Origin: JALNYB01 sp023230065
GTDB lineage: Archaea; Thermoplasmatota; Thermoplasmata; Methanomassiliicoccales; Methanomethylophilaceae
Reading direction: 5' to 3'
NCBI GenBank assembly: GCA_034006405.1
Contig: JAVESW010000090.1
Coordinates: forward strand, 1-5,288
Length of the DNA stretch: 5,288 nt
In this document: positions 1 through 5,288 of the stretch, in pieces
Layout of the letters: each line of letters starts with the position of its first letter
Numbering within the stretch: position 1 is the first letter of the stretch
Notes under the pieces: model-generated
Told to the model about the DNA's origin: nothing
Database searches by the model: none
What the model saw: the letters and a program-made list of their open reading frames with translations, nothing else
Made by a program: the position numbers and the translations under genes

Positions 1-2
1 AT

Positions 3-107
3 GTTAAAAGTGAGTTTGATAAGAAGATGGAGGAGTTGGAAATGTCTGAATCTTTAGCGGATTTACTATTCAATCCGGTTGGCTATGGTATTGTTGAGGT
101 GAGATAG
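3..107 (+). CDS. C-terminal end of an unidentified upstream protein (partial)
   Basis: An open frame enters from the left edge and ends at a TAG at 105-107. Its 34 visible residues include the segment MEELEMSESLADLLFNP, followed by GYGIVEVR at the C-terminus. The charged stretch could be a short helix; I recognise no domain. Its stop lies only two bases before the ATG of the sacsin-like ATPase gene, and that gene's ribosome binding site is formed by its last codons, so the two are almost certainly co-transcribed and probably translationally coupled. It is therefore the likely functional partner of the ATPase. In accessory systems with such ATPases a helicase, methylase or nuclease would be usual, but nothing visible here decides this. 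That it is coding rests mainly on the position of its stop and the spacing. Confidence 0.6.
   Translation, partial: VKSEFDKKMEELEMSESLADLLFNPVGYGIVEVR
96..102 (+). promoter_or_regulatory. Shine-Dalgarno site of the ATPase gene
   Basis: GAGGTGA matches the GGAGGTGAT complement of the 16S rRNA 3' end and ends 7 bases before the ATG at 110. It fixes the start of the large gene. It lies within the last coding codons of the upstream gene, the arrangement expected for translational coupling. Confidence 0.8.
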
Positions 108-109
108 GC

Positions 110-3100
110 ATGAATGCAGTTGAAACACTTATTAGTGAAATCCAAAAGAAAAAGATAGTATTAGTTAAATGCGATGATTTTACCGGCATCAAGAAAAATA
201 CTCTTGGTTTAAATAGTGATCCAGCTCATTTTGTCTGGGAATTATTACAAAATGCTGAGGATGCCAAGGCAACTTCGATCTCATTTAAGCTCAGCAAAAC
301 AGAACTCCACATACGACATAATGGATCAAAATTATTTGACGAGGGAAATATCAATGCGATTTGTTCAATAGGGGGAAGCGATAAGAAAAATAACGAGAAT
401 CAAATCGGCAAAATCGGCGTTGGATTTAAATCCGTTTTTAACTATACTGACACTCCTGAGATCTATTCCGGCAAGTATACCTTTAAAATAGAAGATCTTG
501 TTTATCCCTCCATAATCCCAAAATATGATAATCTCGGGAACGATACACTTTTCATATTACCATTTAAAGATCCGGCGAAGGCCTACAAAGATATTGAAAA
601 TAAACTCAATGAATTATCTACCTCATCCCTTTTGTTCTTAAGCAGTATTGAAGAGATCCATACAACGATCGATGGACAGACACGCACGATTCGTAGATAT
701 GTAATCAATTCTGAAAGGGATATACTAAAGCAAAAACCATATCTTATTCCAGACAGCGTCACTTTTGAAAAAATATCTATTGATGATAAATCCACACGAA
801 AAGAGTATTACCGGTTTAAATTAACTGGAATATCACTGCCCGATGAATTAGATGATAAAAAATGTGTCATTGATAATCAATCGGTGATGATTGCATATCG
901 CTTAAATTCTGATGGAGCAGTTACCCATATCTCGAATATGGGGGATACTGATAAGTATTTCGTCTTTTTCCCAACTGAAATACAGACGCACCTTGGATAT
1001 CTTGTTCACGCCCCATTTAAAACAACAACCGGACGTGATGGAATTGTAAAAGAATCAAAGGCAAACGATATACTCTACGAATCATTAATGAGATTGGTAG
1101 TATATAGTATATTTTACCTTATTGATCGAAAAGAAGTAACTTCTGACTTTTACAATTCAATTTTGCTATCAACAAGCGATGATGATTCACCAATTCTAAT
1201 GCCAAAACTAAAAGCCATATTGCATAAGGCTTTGGAACAAGGAAATAAAATGCTCCCTGTGTTCAATGGGGGATACACCTCCTTACAGGGGATACTTGTT
1301 GAAAGATATGAATTAAGGGAAAACAAAGGGCGTTTGAAAAATCTCTTTACTGTGTCAGATATTGCGTCACACATTCCTGAATACAATAAACAAAAATCAT
1401 GGGATTCAGGATTTTTGAACACAAAATTATTTTATTTTATTCGAGACTCAAAACCATATCGGAAAGATAAAAATGAAATTGATATCTTAGGTCTGTTACC
1501 TAAACTCTCTGCAGACTGGCTTGAATCTAAATCTATCGATGAATTAAAGAATATTTATGAATTAATTGATCAAATAATTGATTTAAGACCAGGAATAAGG
1601 TGGACGCAAATTGAAGAAATTTCATTATCTATACCACTAATTAGAAAACCTGACGGAAAACATGTTTCTGCCAGCACTCCTGGAATATATTTTCGGTATG
1701 AAGACATTCATTCAGAACTCCTAAATGATAAAATTTGTATGAAGGTTATAAAAGACATTCTGCATGTTAAAGAATATGACCGTGGTGAAGAGATAAAGGA
1801 TGAGATATTATCAAAGTATAACATTGAAGGGTCACCCATCTCTCTTACAGAAAATATCAATGATTTGAAGACCTTATTATCTGAAATCGATGGTAAAAAT
1901 ATTCACTGTGATGATATTAAAGAGTATAAAATCCTCTCTGGGATCAATGCAAAAACTGGAGAAATCACATGGTGTAAACCTGAAGAACTCTACCTTACAG
2001 AAAAAACAGGAGGAGAGAGCAACACAGAAATATTGCTGCATGGAATTGAGTCCGTCTATTTTTTACATCCGGATTACGCATCATTCATAAAAGAGGATGA
2101 TGAAAATCCTTTCACAAAATTAGGAGTTCATCAAAAATTGGAAATTATAAGTAATGGATCGAATAATAAAGGTAAATACGGTGTGTCTCAGATCCGGAAT
2201 AAAGTTGAAATAAAGAGGAGCAATTTCTATATTTTTCCAAAAGATGGCTTCCGTATCAATATCTGTCTCCCGCATCTTAACGAGATACTTGAAACGATTT
2301 GCCCTGAAAAATCTCTTGCTTTGTTTCGTCTGCTCTCCTCATCAGGCAGAGTTATCCGTGAAAGGGTAGACTGGAACACTAACGGACAAAATAGTCAGGT
2401 AGGTAGTTCTCTAAGAGGGAAGGAGGAAATCTATTCGGATTTGGGAGTGGAATTACATGAACGTGCCTGGCTCTATGGAAAAGATGGGAATATATTTGCT
2501 CCAAAAAGTGTTTCAGTTGATGATTTATTAGACGAATACATGGAAATTTCAGAAAGCCTTCTGGAAAGACTGGAAGTTTCCGGTGCACAACCAACTCTGA
2601 GGAGGAGAGCCCTTGAACTTATTGAAGATCCTGATGAGAGGGAAATGCTTGAACTCTATCATTCCGCATCTCATGAGAAGAAGCAGGACATAATGAAACG
2701 TCTTAAAAAATCCAGTAAACCTGATCCTGCTCAAAAATCTCAAAGCAGTTCTAAGACTTCTGGTCTTAACCTGCGTGATTCTTTGTTGGAACATGATAAG
2801 GTATCCAGAAATTCCAATAATTCTAACAAAGATGAAGATGAGGATGAATATGATGAAGTTACACGTTCACCTATCAAAGATCTCGAAAGGCATGCAAGGA
2901 AGTCAGAGGAAAGAATTCGTGAAGGTGTTTCAGATAAACCTGTCAGGCGAGTAAACCTCCAAGCAAAAGATGATAACTCAGAGGAAAAATCGTTCTTAAA
3001 ATCAGAATATCCTCATGGCAAATGTCAGATATGCCATAAACAGATAATAGGATCGAATGGCGAACCGATATTCATTGCTCACAAATTGACTAGTGAATTA

Positions 3101-3370
3101 GATGAAAAATATAAACATGCAAATAAGACCGGTTGGAACTCGGTCTGTTTATGTCCGAATTGTGATGCTGAATTGACACATTGTGAGAACAACGTTGCCT
3201 CTTCAGTCCTTGAAGCAGTTGAGTCAAATTCGATAGACACCACTAAACCCCAAATCTCACTACCAGTTCGTATCTGTGGAATTAACAAAGAGATATGCTA
3301 TACACAACGCCATATCTTACAATTTAAAATAGGGTTAGAAACTCTTGAAAAAATGCATAAAAATGAATGA
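110..3370 (+). CDS. Sacsin-type GHKL ATPase with C-terminal zinc/HNH-like domain
   Basis: This 1086-residue protein is probably a nucleotide-driven component of an accessory, possibly antiviral, system. Residues about 25-320 form a sacsin N-terminal-like ATPase. The N-box is WELLQNAEDA (43-52; E44, N48, D51). The G1 position reads HNG (70-72), as often in sacsin relatives, instead of the DxG of Hsp90. The glycine-rich lid is IGKIGVGFKS (99-108), and GRDGI (308-312) resembles the conserved Arg-containing motif after the ATPase core. Weaker family-like blocks include WCKPEELYL from residue 621 and a WLYGKDGNIFAP block around W787. Residues about 864-965 are a Ser/Lys/Asp-rich linker with an acidic run DEDEDEYDE (908-916). 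A zinc module follows: CQIC (972-975), AHKL (H991) and CLCPNCD (C1015, C1018). It resembles HNH nucleases, but the usual final His is D1019. The ATG at 110 has a good ribosome binding site. Family assignment is firm; a nuclease or defence role is inferred. Confidence 0.9.
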   Translation: MNAVETLISEIQKKKIVLVKCDDFTGIKKNTLGLNSDPAHFVWELLQNAEDAKATSISFKLSKTELHIRHNGSKLFDEGNINAICSIGGSDKKNNENQIGKIGVGFKSVFNYTDTPEIYSGKYTFKIEDLVYPSIIPKYDNLGNDTLFILPFKDPAKAYKDIENKLNELSTSSLLFLSSIEEIHTTIDGQTRTIRRYVINSERDILKQKPYLIPDSVTFEKISIDDKSTRKEYYRFKLTGISLPDELDDKKCVIDNQSVMIAYRLNSDGAVTHISNMGDTDKYFVFFPTEIQTHLGYLVHAPFKTTTGRDGIVKESKANDILYESLMRLVVYSIFYLIDRKEVTSDFYNSILLSTSDDDSPILMPKLKAILHKALEQGNKMLPVFNGGYTSLQGILVERYELRENKGRLKNLFTVSDIASHIPEYNKQKSWDSGFLNTKLFYFIRDSKPYRKDKNEIDILGLLPKLSADWLESKSIDELKNIYELIDQIIDLRPGIRWTQIEEISLSIPLIRKPDGKHVSASTPGIYFRYEDIHSELLNDKICMKVIKDILHVKEYDRGEEIKDEILSKYNIEGSPISLTENINDLKTLLSEIDGKNIHCDDIKEYKILSGINAKTGEITWCKPEELYLTEKTGGESNTEILLHGIESVYFLHPDYASFIKEDDENPFTKLGVHQKLEIISNGSNNKGKYGVSQIRNKVEIKRSNFYIFPKDGFRINICLPHLNEILETICPEKSLALFRLLSSSGRVIRERVDWNTNGQNSQVGSSLRGKEEIYSDLGVELHERAWLYGKDGNIFAPKSVSVDDLLDEYMEISESLLERLEVSGAQPTLRRRALELIEDPDEREMLELYHSASHEKKQDIMKRLKKSSKPDPAQKSQSSSKTSGLNLRDSLLEHDKVSRNSNNSNKDEDEDEYDEVTRSPIKDLERHARKSEERIREGVSDKPVRRVNLQAKDDNSEEKSFLKSEYPHGKCQICHKQIIGSNGEPIFIAHKLTSELDEKYKHANKTGWNSVCLCPNCDAELTHCENNVASSVLEAVESNSIDTTKPQISLPVRICGINKEICYTQRHILQFKIGLETLEKMHKNE

Positions 3371-3388
3371 GAGGAAGATCAGTTGGGA

Positions 3389-3402
3389 GCCGCCGGGGCG
3401 GC
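3389..3402. repeat. GC-only hairpin just after the ATPase gene
   Basis: GCCGC (3389-3393) pairs with GCGGC (3398-3402) around the loop CGGG, 18 bases after the ATPase stop codon. No T-tract follows, so it is not a typical terminator, though it could protect the 3' end of the message. It marks the first strongly GC-rich stretch after the AT-rich gene. Confidence 0.6.
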
Positions 3403-3426
3403 GACAGGATTTGCCCGAACGATCTC

Positions 3427-3444
3427 GCAAATCTAACGATTTGC
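3427..3444. repeat. Hairpin repeat 1 (GCAAATC-TAAC-GATTTGC)
   Basis: This is a perfect 7-base inverted repeat with a TAAC loop. It is the first member of the GCAAATC/GATTTGC family in the spacer and lies about 110 bases from the next member. Confidence 0.8.
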
Positions 3445-3543
3445 TACGCTAAGGTCGTCCGCGTTCCACGTCCAACCCGCTCCCGATGAAGGGACGATCC
3501 GTCGGGTCGAGCGGGGTGAGCCGACAAGCGAGGGTCGTAGACC

Positions 3544-3559
3544 CGAGTCGGAGAGCAAA
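3544..3559 (+). repeat. 16-base direct repeat, copy 1
   Basis: CGAGTCGGAGAGCAAA occurs here and again, identically, at 3699-3714. In both places its last bases form the left arm of a GCAAA-type hairpin, so the repeated unit is a flank plus a hairpin and not the palindrome alone. Confidence 0.85.
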
Positions 3560-3571
3560 CCGAAGGTTTGC
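3555..3571. repeat. Hairpin repeat 2 (GCAAACC-GAA-GGTTTGC)
   Basis: This perfect 7-base stem has a GAA loop. Compared with the other perfect members, the sixth pair is C-G instead of T-A, with both arms changed together (3560 and 3566), so the ability to pair is preserved. Confidence 0.85.
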
Positions 3572-3593
3572 GAACAGGCTCGCCCTTAGCGGA

Positions 3594-3610
3594 GCAAATC
3601 TTTGATTTGC
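3594..3610. repeat. Hairpin repeat 3 (GCAAATC-TTT-GATTTGC)
   Basis: This perfect 7-base stem has a TTT loop. It is preceded by GGA where copies 2 and 5 have AGA, so the flank is only partly shared. Confidence 0.85.
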
Positions 3611-3641
3611 GACCAGACACGACGAGCAAGAGTGAGGATAA

Positions 3642-3678
3642 GCAAATCCGATTCGCTTCGCCCGAAGGGCGGATTCGC
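3642..3678. repeat. Hairpin repeat 4, longer and imperfect
   Basis: GCAAATCCG (3642-3650) faces CGGATTCGC (3670-3678) with one mismatch. Nested between them is CGCCC-GAA-GGGCG (3659-3671), which overlaps the outer right arm by two bases, so the two are partly alternative structures. It begins with the same GCAAATC word as the compact members but has a longer insert. Confidence 0.6.
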
Positions 3679-3698
3679 GCCGATTCAAGCGAGCGAAA

Positions 3699-3714
3699 CG
3701 AGTCGGAGAGCAAA
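3699..3714 (+). repeat. 16-base direct repeat, copy 2
   Basis: This is an exact second copy of CGAGTCGGAGAGCAAA from 3544-3559. It runs into the left arm of hairpin repeat 5. The GAGTCG part (3700-3705) can also pair with CGATTC at 3681-3686, with one G-T wobble. Confidence 0.85.
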
Positions 3715-3726
3715 TCAAAGATTTGC
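3710..3726. repeat. Hairpin repeat 5 (GCAAATC-AAA-GATTTGC)
   Basis: This perfect 7-base stem has an AAA loop and is the last member of the array. It shares the 16-base left flank with hairpin 2, and its T-A sixth pair (3715/3721) is the partner of the compensatory change seen there. Confidence 0.85.
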
Positions 3727-3744
3727 GGTTCGCGGTTGGTTTTT
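3710..3744 (+). terminator. Possible terminator for rightward transcription
   Basis: Hairpin repeat 5 is followed, 13 bases later, by a run of five T (3740-3744) within GGTTTTTCTC. Archaeal termination depends mainly on T-rich tracts in the non-template strand, and this is the clearest such tract after the ATPase gene. The gap from hairpin to T-run is longer than in a classic intrinsic terminator, and the distance of about 370 bases from the stop codon leaves this uncertain. Confidence 0.35.
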
Positions 3745-3811
3745 CTCAGGTTTCCACACCACAGAACCTCCCTCCCGAATCGTCTTGAGCTCCCCGCCCA
3801 GACGTATCCAT

Positions 3812-4228
3812 TCAGCACTGGGTGATCAGATAGGAGGTCGAGGTCTTCGAGAGAAGATCGCCGTCGACACTGCCGCGTCGAACCTCCGCCTCGGCGAAGA
3901 TGATGCGTCTTCCTTTCCGGATGATCTTTGCGACGGCGAAGATCTCGTCGTCTTTTGTTCCGCGGATGAACTCTGTCGTTTCCGAGATCGTCGTGGTCCC
4001 TGATCCGGGATCGAGCTCGGCTAAAATCGCAAGCGCGATAGCCTCGTCGGCGAGGATGACGTAAAAGCCGCCCTGAAGAAATCCGATCCCGTTGTGGAAC
4101 TCTTTTTTCGCTGTCATTTTCAAAACGGCCGTCCCGCCGCCCCAGGAAACGGGGGTGATCCCAAGCGTCATGAAGGTGGGATTTGCCTCTGCGCCGACCG
4201 ATGCGATCTTTTCAGCGTATTCATGCAT
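3812..4228 (-). CDS. PaaI-like hotdog-fold thioesterase
   Basis: This 138-residue protein has the length and pattern of PaaI-type acyl-CoA thioesterases, cytosolic hotdog proteins that hydrolyse acyl- or aryl-CoA thioesters. The signature is HNGIGFLQGGFYVILADEA (residues 45-63). H45-N46-G47 opens the central helix. LQGG (51-54) replaces the more usual HGG. D61 is placed as the catalytic acid of the family, with E62 beside it. The strand block TEFIRG (85-90), then KIIRKGRRIIFAEAEV, matches the later beta strands that line the substrate groove. The ATG ending at 4228 is preferred because it gives the normal family length. A TTG 32 codons upstream would add an atypical tail. The ribosome binding site is weak. 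The gene converges with the ATPase gene and diverges from the dehydrogenase. The true substrate cannot be read from sequence. Confidence 0.87.
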   Translation of the reverse strand: MHEYAEKIASVGAEANPTFMTLGITPVSWGGGTAVLKMTAKKEFHNGIGFLQGGFYVILADEAIALAILAELDPGSGTTTISETTEFIRGTKDDEIFAVAKIIRKGRRIIFAEAEVRRGSVDGDLLSKTSTSYLITQC

Positions 4229-4240
4229 GGGAATAGATTC

Positions 4241-4259
4241 TCTCTTGGGGAACAAGAGA
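4241..4259. repeat. Inverted repeat in the thioesterase leader
   Basis: TCTCTTG (4241-4247) and CAAGAGA (4253-4259) form a perfect 7-base palindrome around GGGAA, 12 bases before the thioesterase ATG. A second possible pairing, GGGGAA (4247-4252) with TTCCCC (4269-4274), overlaps it and would be mutually exclusive. It may be an operator or a leader hairpin near the weak ribosome binding site. No regulator can be named. Confidence 0.6.
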
Positions 4260-4290
4260 TTTCCGCTTTTCCCCTTTCGACGAACAGAAC

Positions 4291-4296
4291 TATATA
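4291..4296 (+). promoter_or_regulatory. Archaeal TATA box of the aldehyde dehydrogenase gene
   Basis: TATATA, preceded by the A-rich AACAGAAC, is centred about 26 bases before the ATG at 4319. This matches archaeal TATA-to-start spacing and puts transcription start at or next to the ATG, giving a leaderless message. The core is self-complementary, so it might also serve the thioesterase in the other direction, with a start near 4268 and a leader of about 40 bases. The A-rich side favours the rightward direction. Confidence 0.6.
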
Positions 4297-4318
4297 GGCC
4301 AGGGAATAATACTCCAGC

Positions 4319-5288
4319 ATGCAACCATCTCTCGACGTGAGAAATCCTGCCACGAATGAAGTCATCGGCACAATAAAAAACACCACGCCTGATGATGTGG
4401 ATATGTACGTGAGTGCGGCGCAGGAGATCCTTCCCGTTTGGGAAAAGACCGCCGCATCGAAACGTTCTGTACTGTTTGTTAATGCGGCGTCCCTGATCCG
4501 CTCACGGGCGGAAGGGCTTGCCGCTCTTCTGACGACCGAACAGGGAAAACCGCTTCGCGAAGCTAGGGACGAGATCCTTGGATCCGCTCATGTGTTTGAG
4601 TATTATGCTTCGGTATGCGGGAGTATTCCAGGCGATGCACGCGATCTGCCGGGGTACGGGTATCTGAACGTTGTTAGAAAACCGCTCGGGGTCTGCGCCG
4701 CGATCATTCCCTGGAACATGCCGGTGATGATCTTTGCCTGGAAGGCGGGAGCAGCGCTCGCCTGCGGGAACGCGGTCCTCGCAAAGCCTTCGAAGACCGC
4801 CCCCTTAACGATCATAAAGATCGCCGAGGCTCTTCACGAGGGAGGATTTCCAAAAGAAGCTCTGCAGATCGTGACCGGGTCAGGAGAGCAGACGGGGTCT
4901 GCCCTGATCACGCATCCGGATGTCCGGCATATCTCGTTTACGGGTTCGATCGTATCTGGAAAAGCAGTTTCGCTTCAGGCGGCTCCGCACCTGAAGAAGC
5001 TGACGCTGGAACTTGGCGGGAACGACAGTTTCATCGTGACGAGAACGGCGGATATCGAAGCGGCGGTGAAAGCGGCGGTGAGGAACCGGTTCTACAACTG
5101 CGGGCAGGTCTGCACGTCGGCGAAGCGGATCTTAGTGGATGAACATATCGCGGAGGAGTTTGTGCACAAGGCGGAGGTGATGCTTTCGGGGTATGTTGTG
5201 GGGAACGGGCTAGAGAAGGTGAATATGGGGCCGCTGAACAATGCGAATCAGCTGGCGCTGATCGAGGCGTTTGTGGAGGGGGTCCTGG
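4319..5288 (+). CDS. NAD(P)-dependent aldehyde dehydrogenase (3' end cut by window)
   Basis: The frame is open for 323 codons to the right edge; the family is usually about 455-490 residues, so roughly the last third is missing. It oxidises an aldehyde to the acid through a cysteine thiohemiacetal, using NAD(P). Visible motifs, in order, are NPATNEVIG (9-17), IPWNMP with the oxyanion Asn N133, AKPSKT with cofactor-binding K156, FTGS (207-210), ELGG with general base E231, GQVCTS with nucleophile C265, and MGPLNN (303-308). All catalytic residues are present. The ATG at 4319 is the first possible start, because a TAA in frame lies at 4307-4309. It matches succinate-semialdehyde or lactaldehyde dehydrogenase types. 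In methanogens a lactaldehyde dehydrogenase can feed coenzyme F420 synthesis, but the substrate cannot be settled here. Confidence 0.93.
   Translation, partial: MQPSLDVRNPATNEVIGTIKNTTPDDVDMYVSAAQEILPVWEKTAASKRSVLFVNAASLIRSRAEGLAALLTTEQGKPLREARDEILGSAHVFEYYASVCGSIPGDARDLPGYGYLNVVRKPLGVCAAIIPWNMPVMIFAWKAGAALACGNAVLAKPSKTAPLTIIKIAEALHEGGFPKEALQIVTGSGEQTGSALITHPDVRHISFTGSIVSGKAVSLQAAPHLKKLTLELGGNDSFIVTRTADIEAAVKAAVRNRFYNCGQVCTSAKRILVDEHIAEEFVHKAEVMLSGYVVGNGLEKVNMGPLNNANQLALIEAFVEGVL

Larger units (their letters stand above)
3371..3811. other. Non-coding spacer with hairpin array between convergent genes
   Basis: These 441 bases separate the rightward ATPase gene from the leftward thioesterase gene. 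They contain several open frames on both strands, but none shows a domain, a credible start or conserved-looking sequence. Their Arg/Ser-rich products read the same repeated AGCAAATC words in different frames. What is visible instead is a chain of short inverted repeats, listed separately, plus smaller ones: TCCC/GGGA at 3481-3494 and GGGTC/GACCC at 3532-3544. Base composition switches here from AT-rich to GC-rich. The stretch could be a repetitive extragenic element, a bidirectional terminator zone, a structured RNA, or the scar of an insertion boundary. Confidence 0.75.

Noticed and set aside
1..57. ATG at base 1 opening a short frame
   Set aside because: It stops after 18 codons at TAG (55-57) and is out of frame with the better-supported frame ending at 107, whose stop and spacing fit the operon.
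3427..3726. CRISPR array
   Set aside because: The repeated units are short palindromes with uneven spacing (about 23 to 110 bases between units) and related spacers; there are no identical 24-37 base repeats.
3371..3750. MITE or insertion sequence with terminal inverted repeats
   Set aside because: I compared both ends of the spacer and found no matching terminal inverted repeats, no clear target duplication and no transposase.
3444..3818. Minus-strand open frame of 124 residues over the repeat array
   Set aside because: The product is Arg/Ser-rich, reads the GCAAATC repeat words as repeated RKSK/KICS-like peptides, has no domain, and overlaps other equally poor frames. The array explains its openness.
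3568..4003. Plus-strand open frames of 85 and 133 residues over the array and the thioesterase gene
   Set aside because: They run antisense through the well-supported thioesterase gene and through the repeats, have no recognisable domain, and lack convincing ribosome binding sites.
4229..4324. Thioesterase start at the upstream TTG (4324)
   Set aside because: It would add 32 residues not typical of the family, would overlap the dehydrogenase start codon and would run across the TATA box; the ATG at 4228 gives the normal length.
5060..5081. Tandem GCGGCGGTGA words in the dehydrogenase gene
   Set aside because: They encode the helix segment AAVKAAV with the host's preferred codons; a chance product of amino-acid and codon bias.

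Overview
The window looks archaeal, most likely from a methanogen of the Methanomicrobia. The clearest hint is the aldehyde dehydrogenase start: a TATATA box sits about 25 bases upstream of the first possible ATG, with no good Shine-Dalgarno between, which suggests an archaeal leaderless transcript. The lineage is an impression, not a proof; no rRNA or other marker gene is present.

Layout. (1) Bases 1-107 hold the last codons of an unidentified rightward gene cut by the window edge. (2) Two bases later, behind a GAGGTGA ribosome binding site inside the previous gene's end, starts a 1086-residue protein with an N-terminal sacsin-type GHKL (Hsp90/MutL-like) ATPase and a C-terminal zinc/HNH-like domain, joined by a charged, low-complexity linker. 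This tight pair is AT-rich (38% GC in one sampled line). (3) Bases 3371-3811 have no convincing gene. They hold an array of short hairpins built on GCAAATC/GATTTGC, with a 16-base direct repeat and one compensatory base-pair change, ending near a T-tract. (4) On the minus strand is a 138-residue PaaI-like hotdog thioesterase, convergent with the ATPase gene. (5) Divergent from it, and cut by the right edge, is an NAD(P)-dependent aldehyde dehydrogenase. The last two genes look like GC-richer housekeeping genes (60-70% GC in sampled dehydrogenase lines).

Interpretation. The left part looks like the end of an acquired accessory operon, plausibly a defence or other conflict system, because sacsin-type ATPases fused to HNH-like modules often occur in such settings. 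The hairpin array coincides with the composition change and separates the operon from the chromosomal metabolic genes. The thioesterase and dehydrogenase share a 90-base divergent intergenic region but are not obviously in one pathway. The upstream partner, needed to name the putative defence system, lies mostly outside the window.
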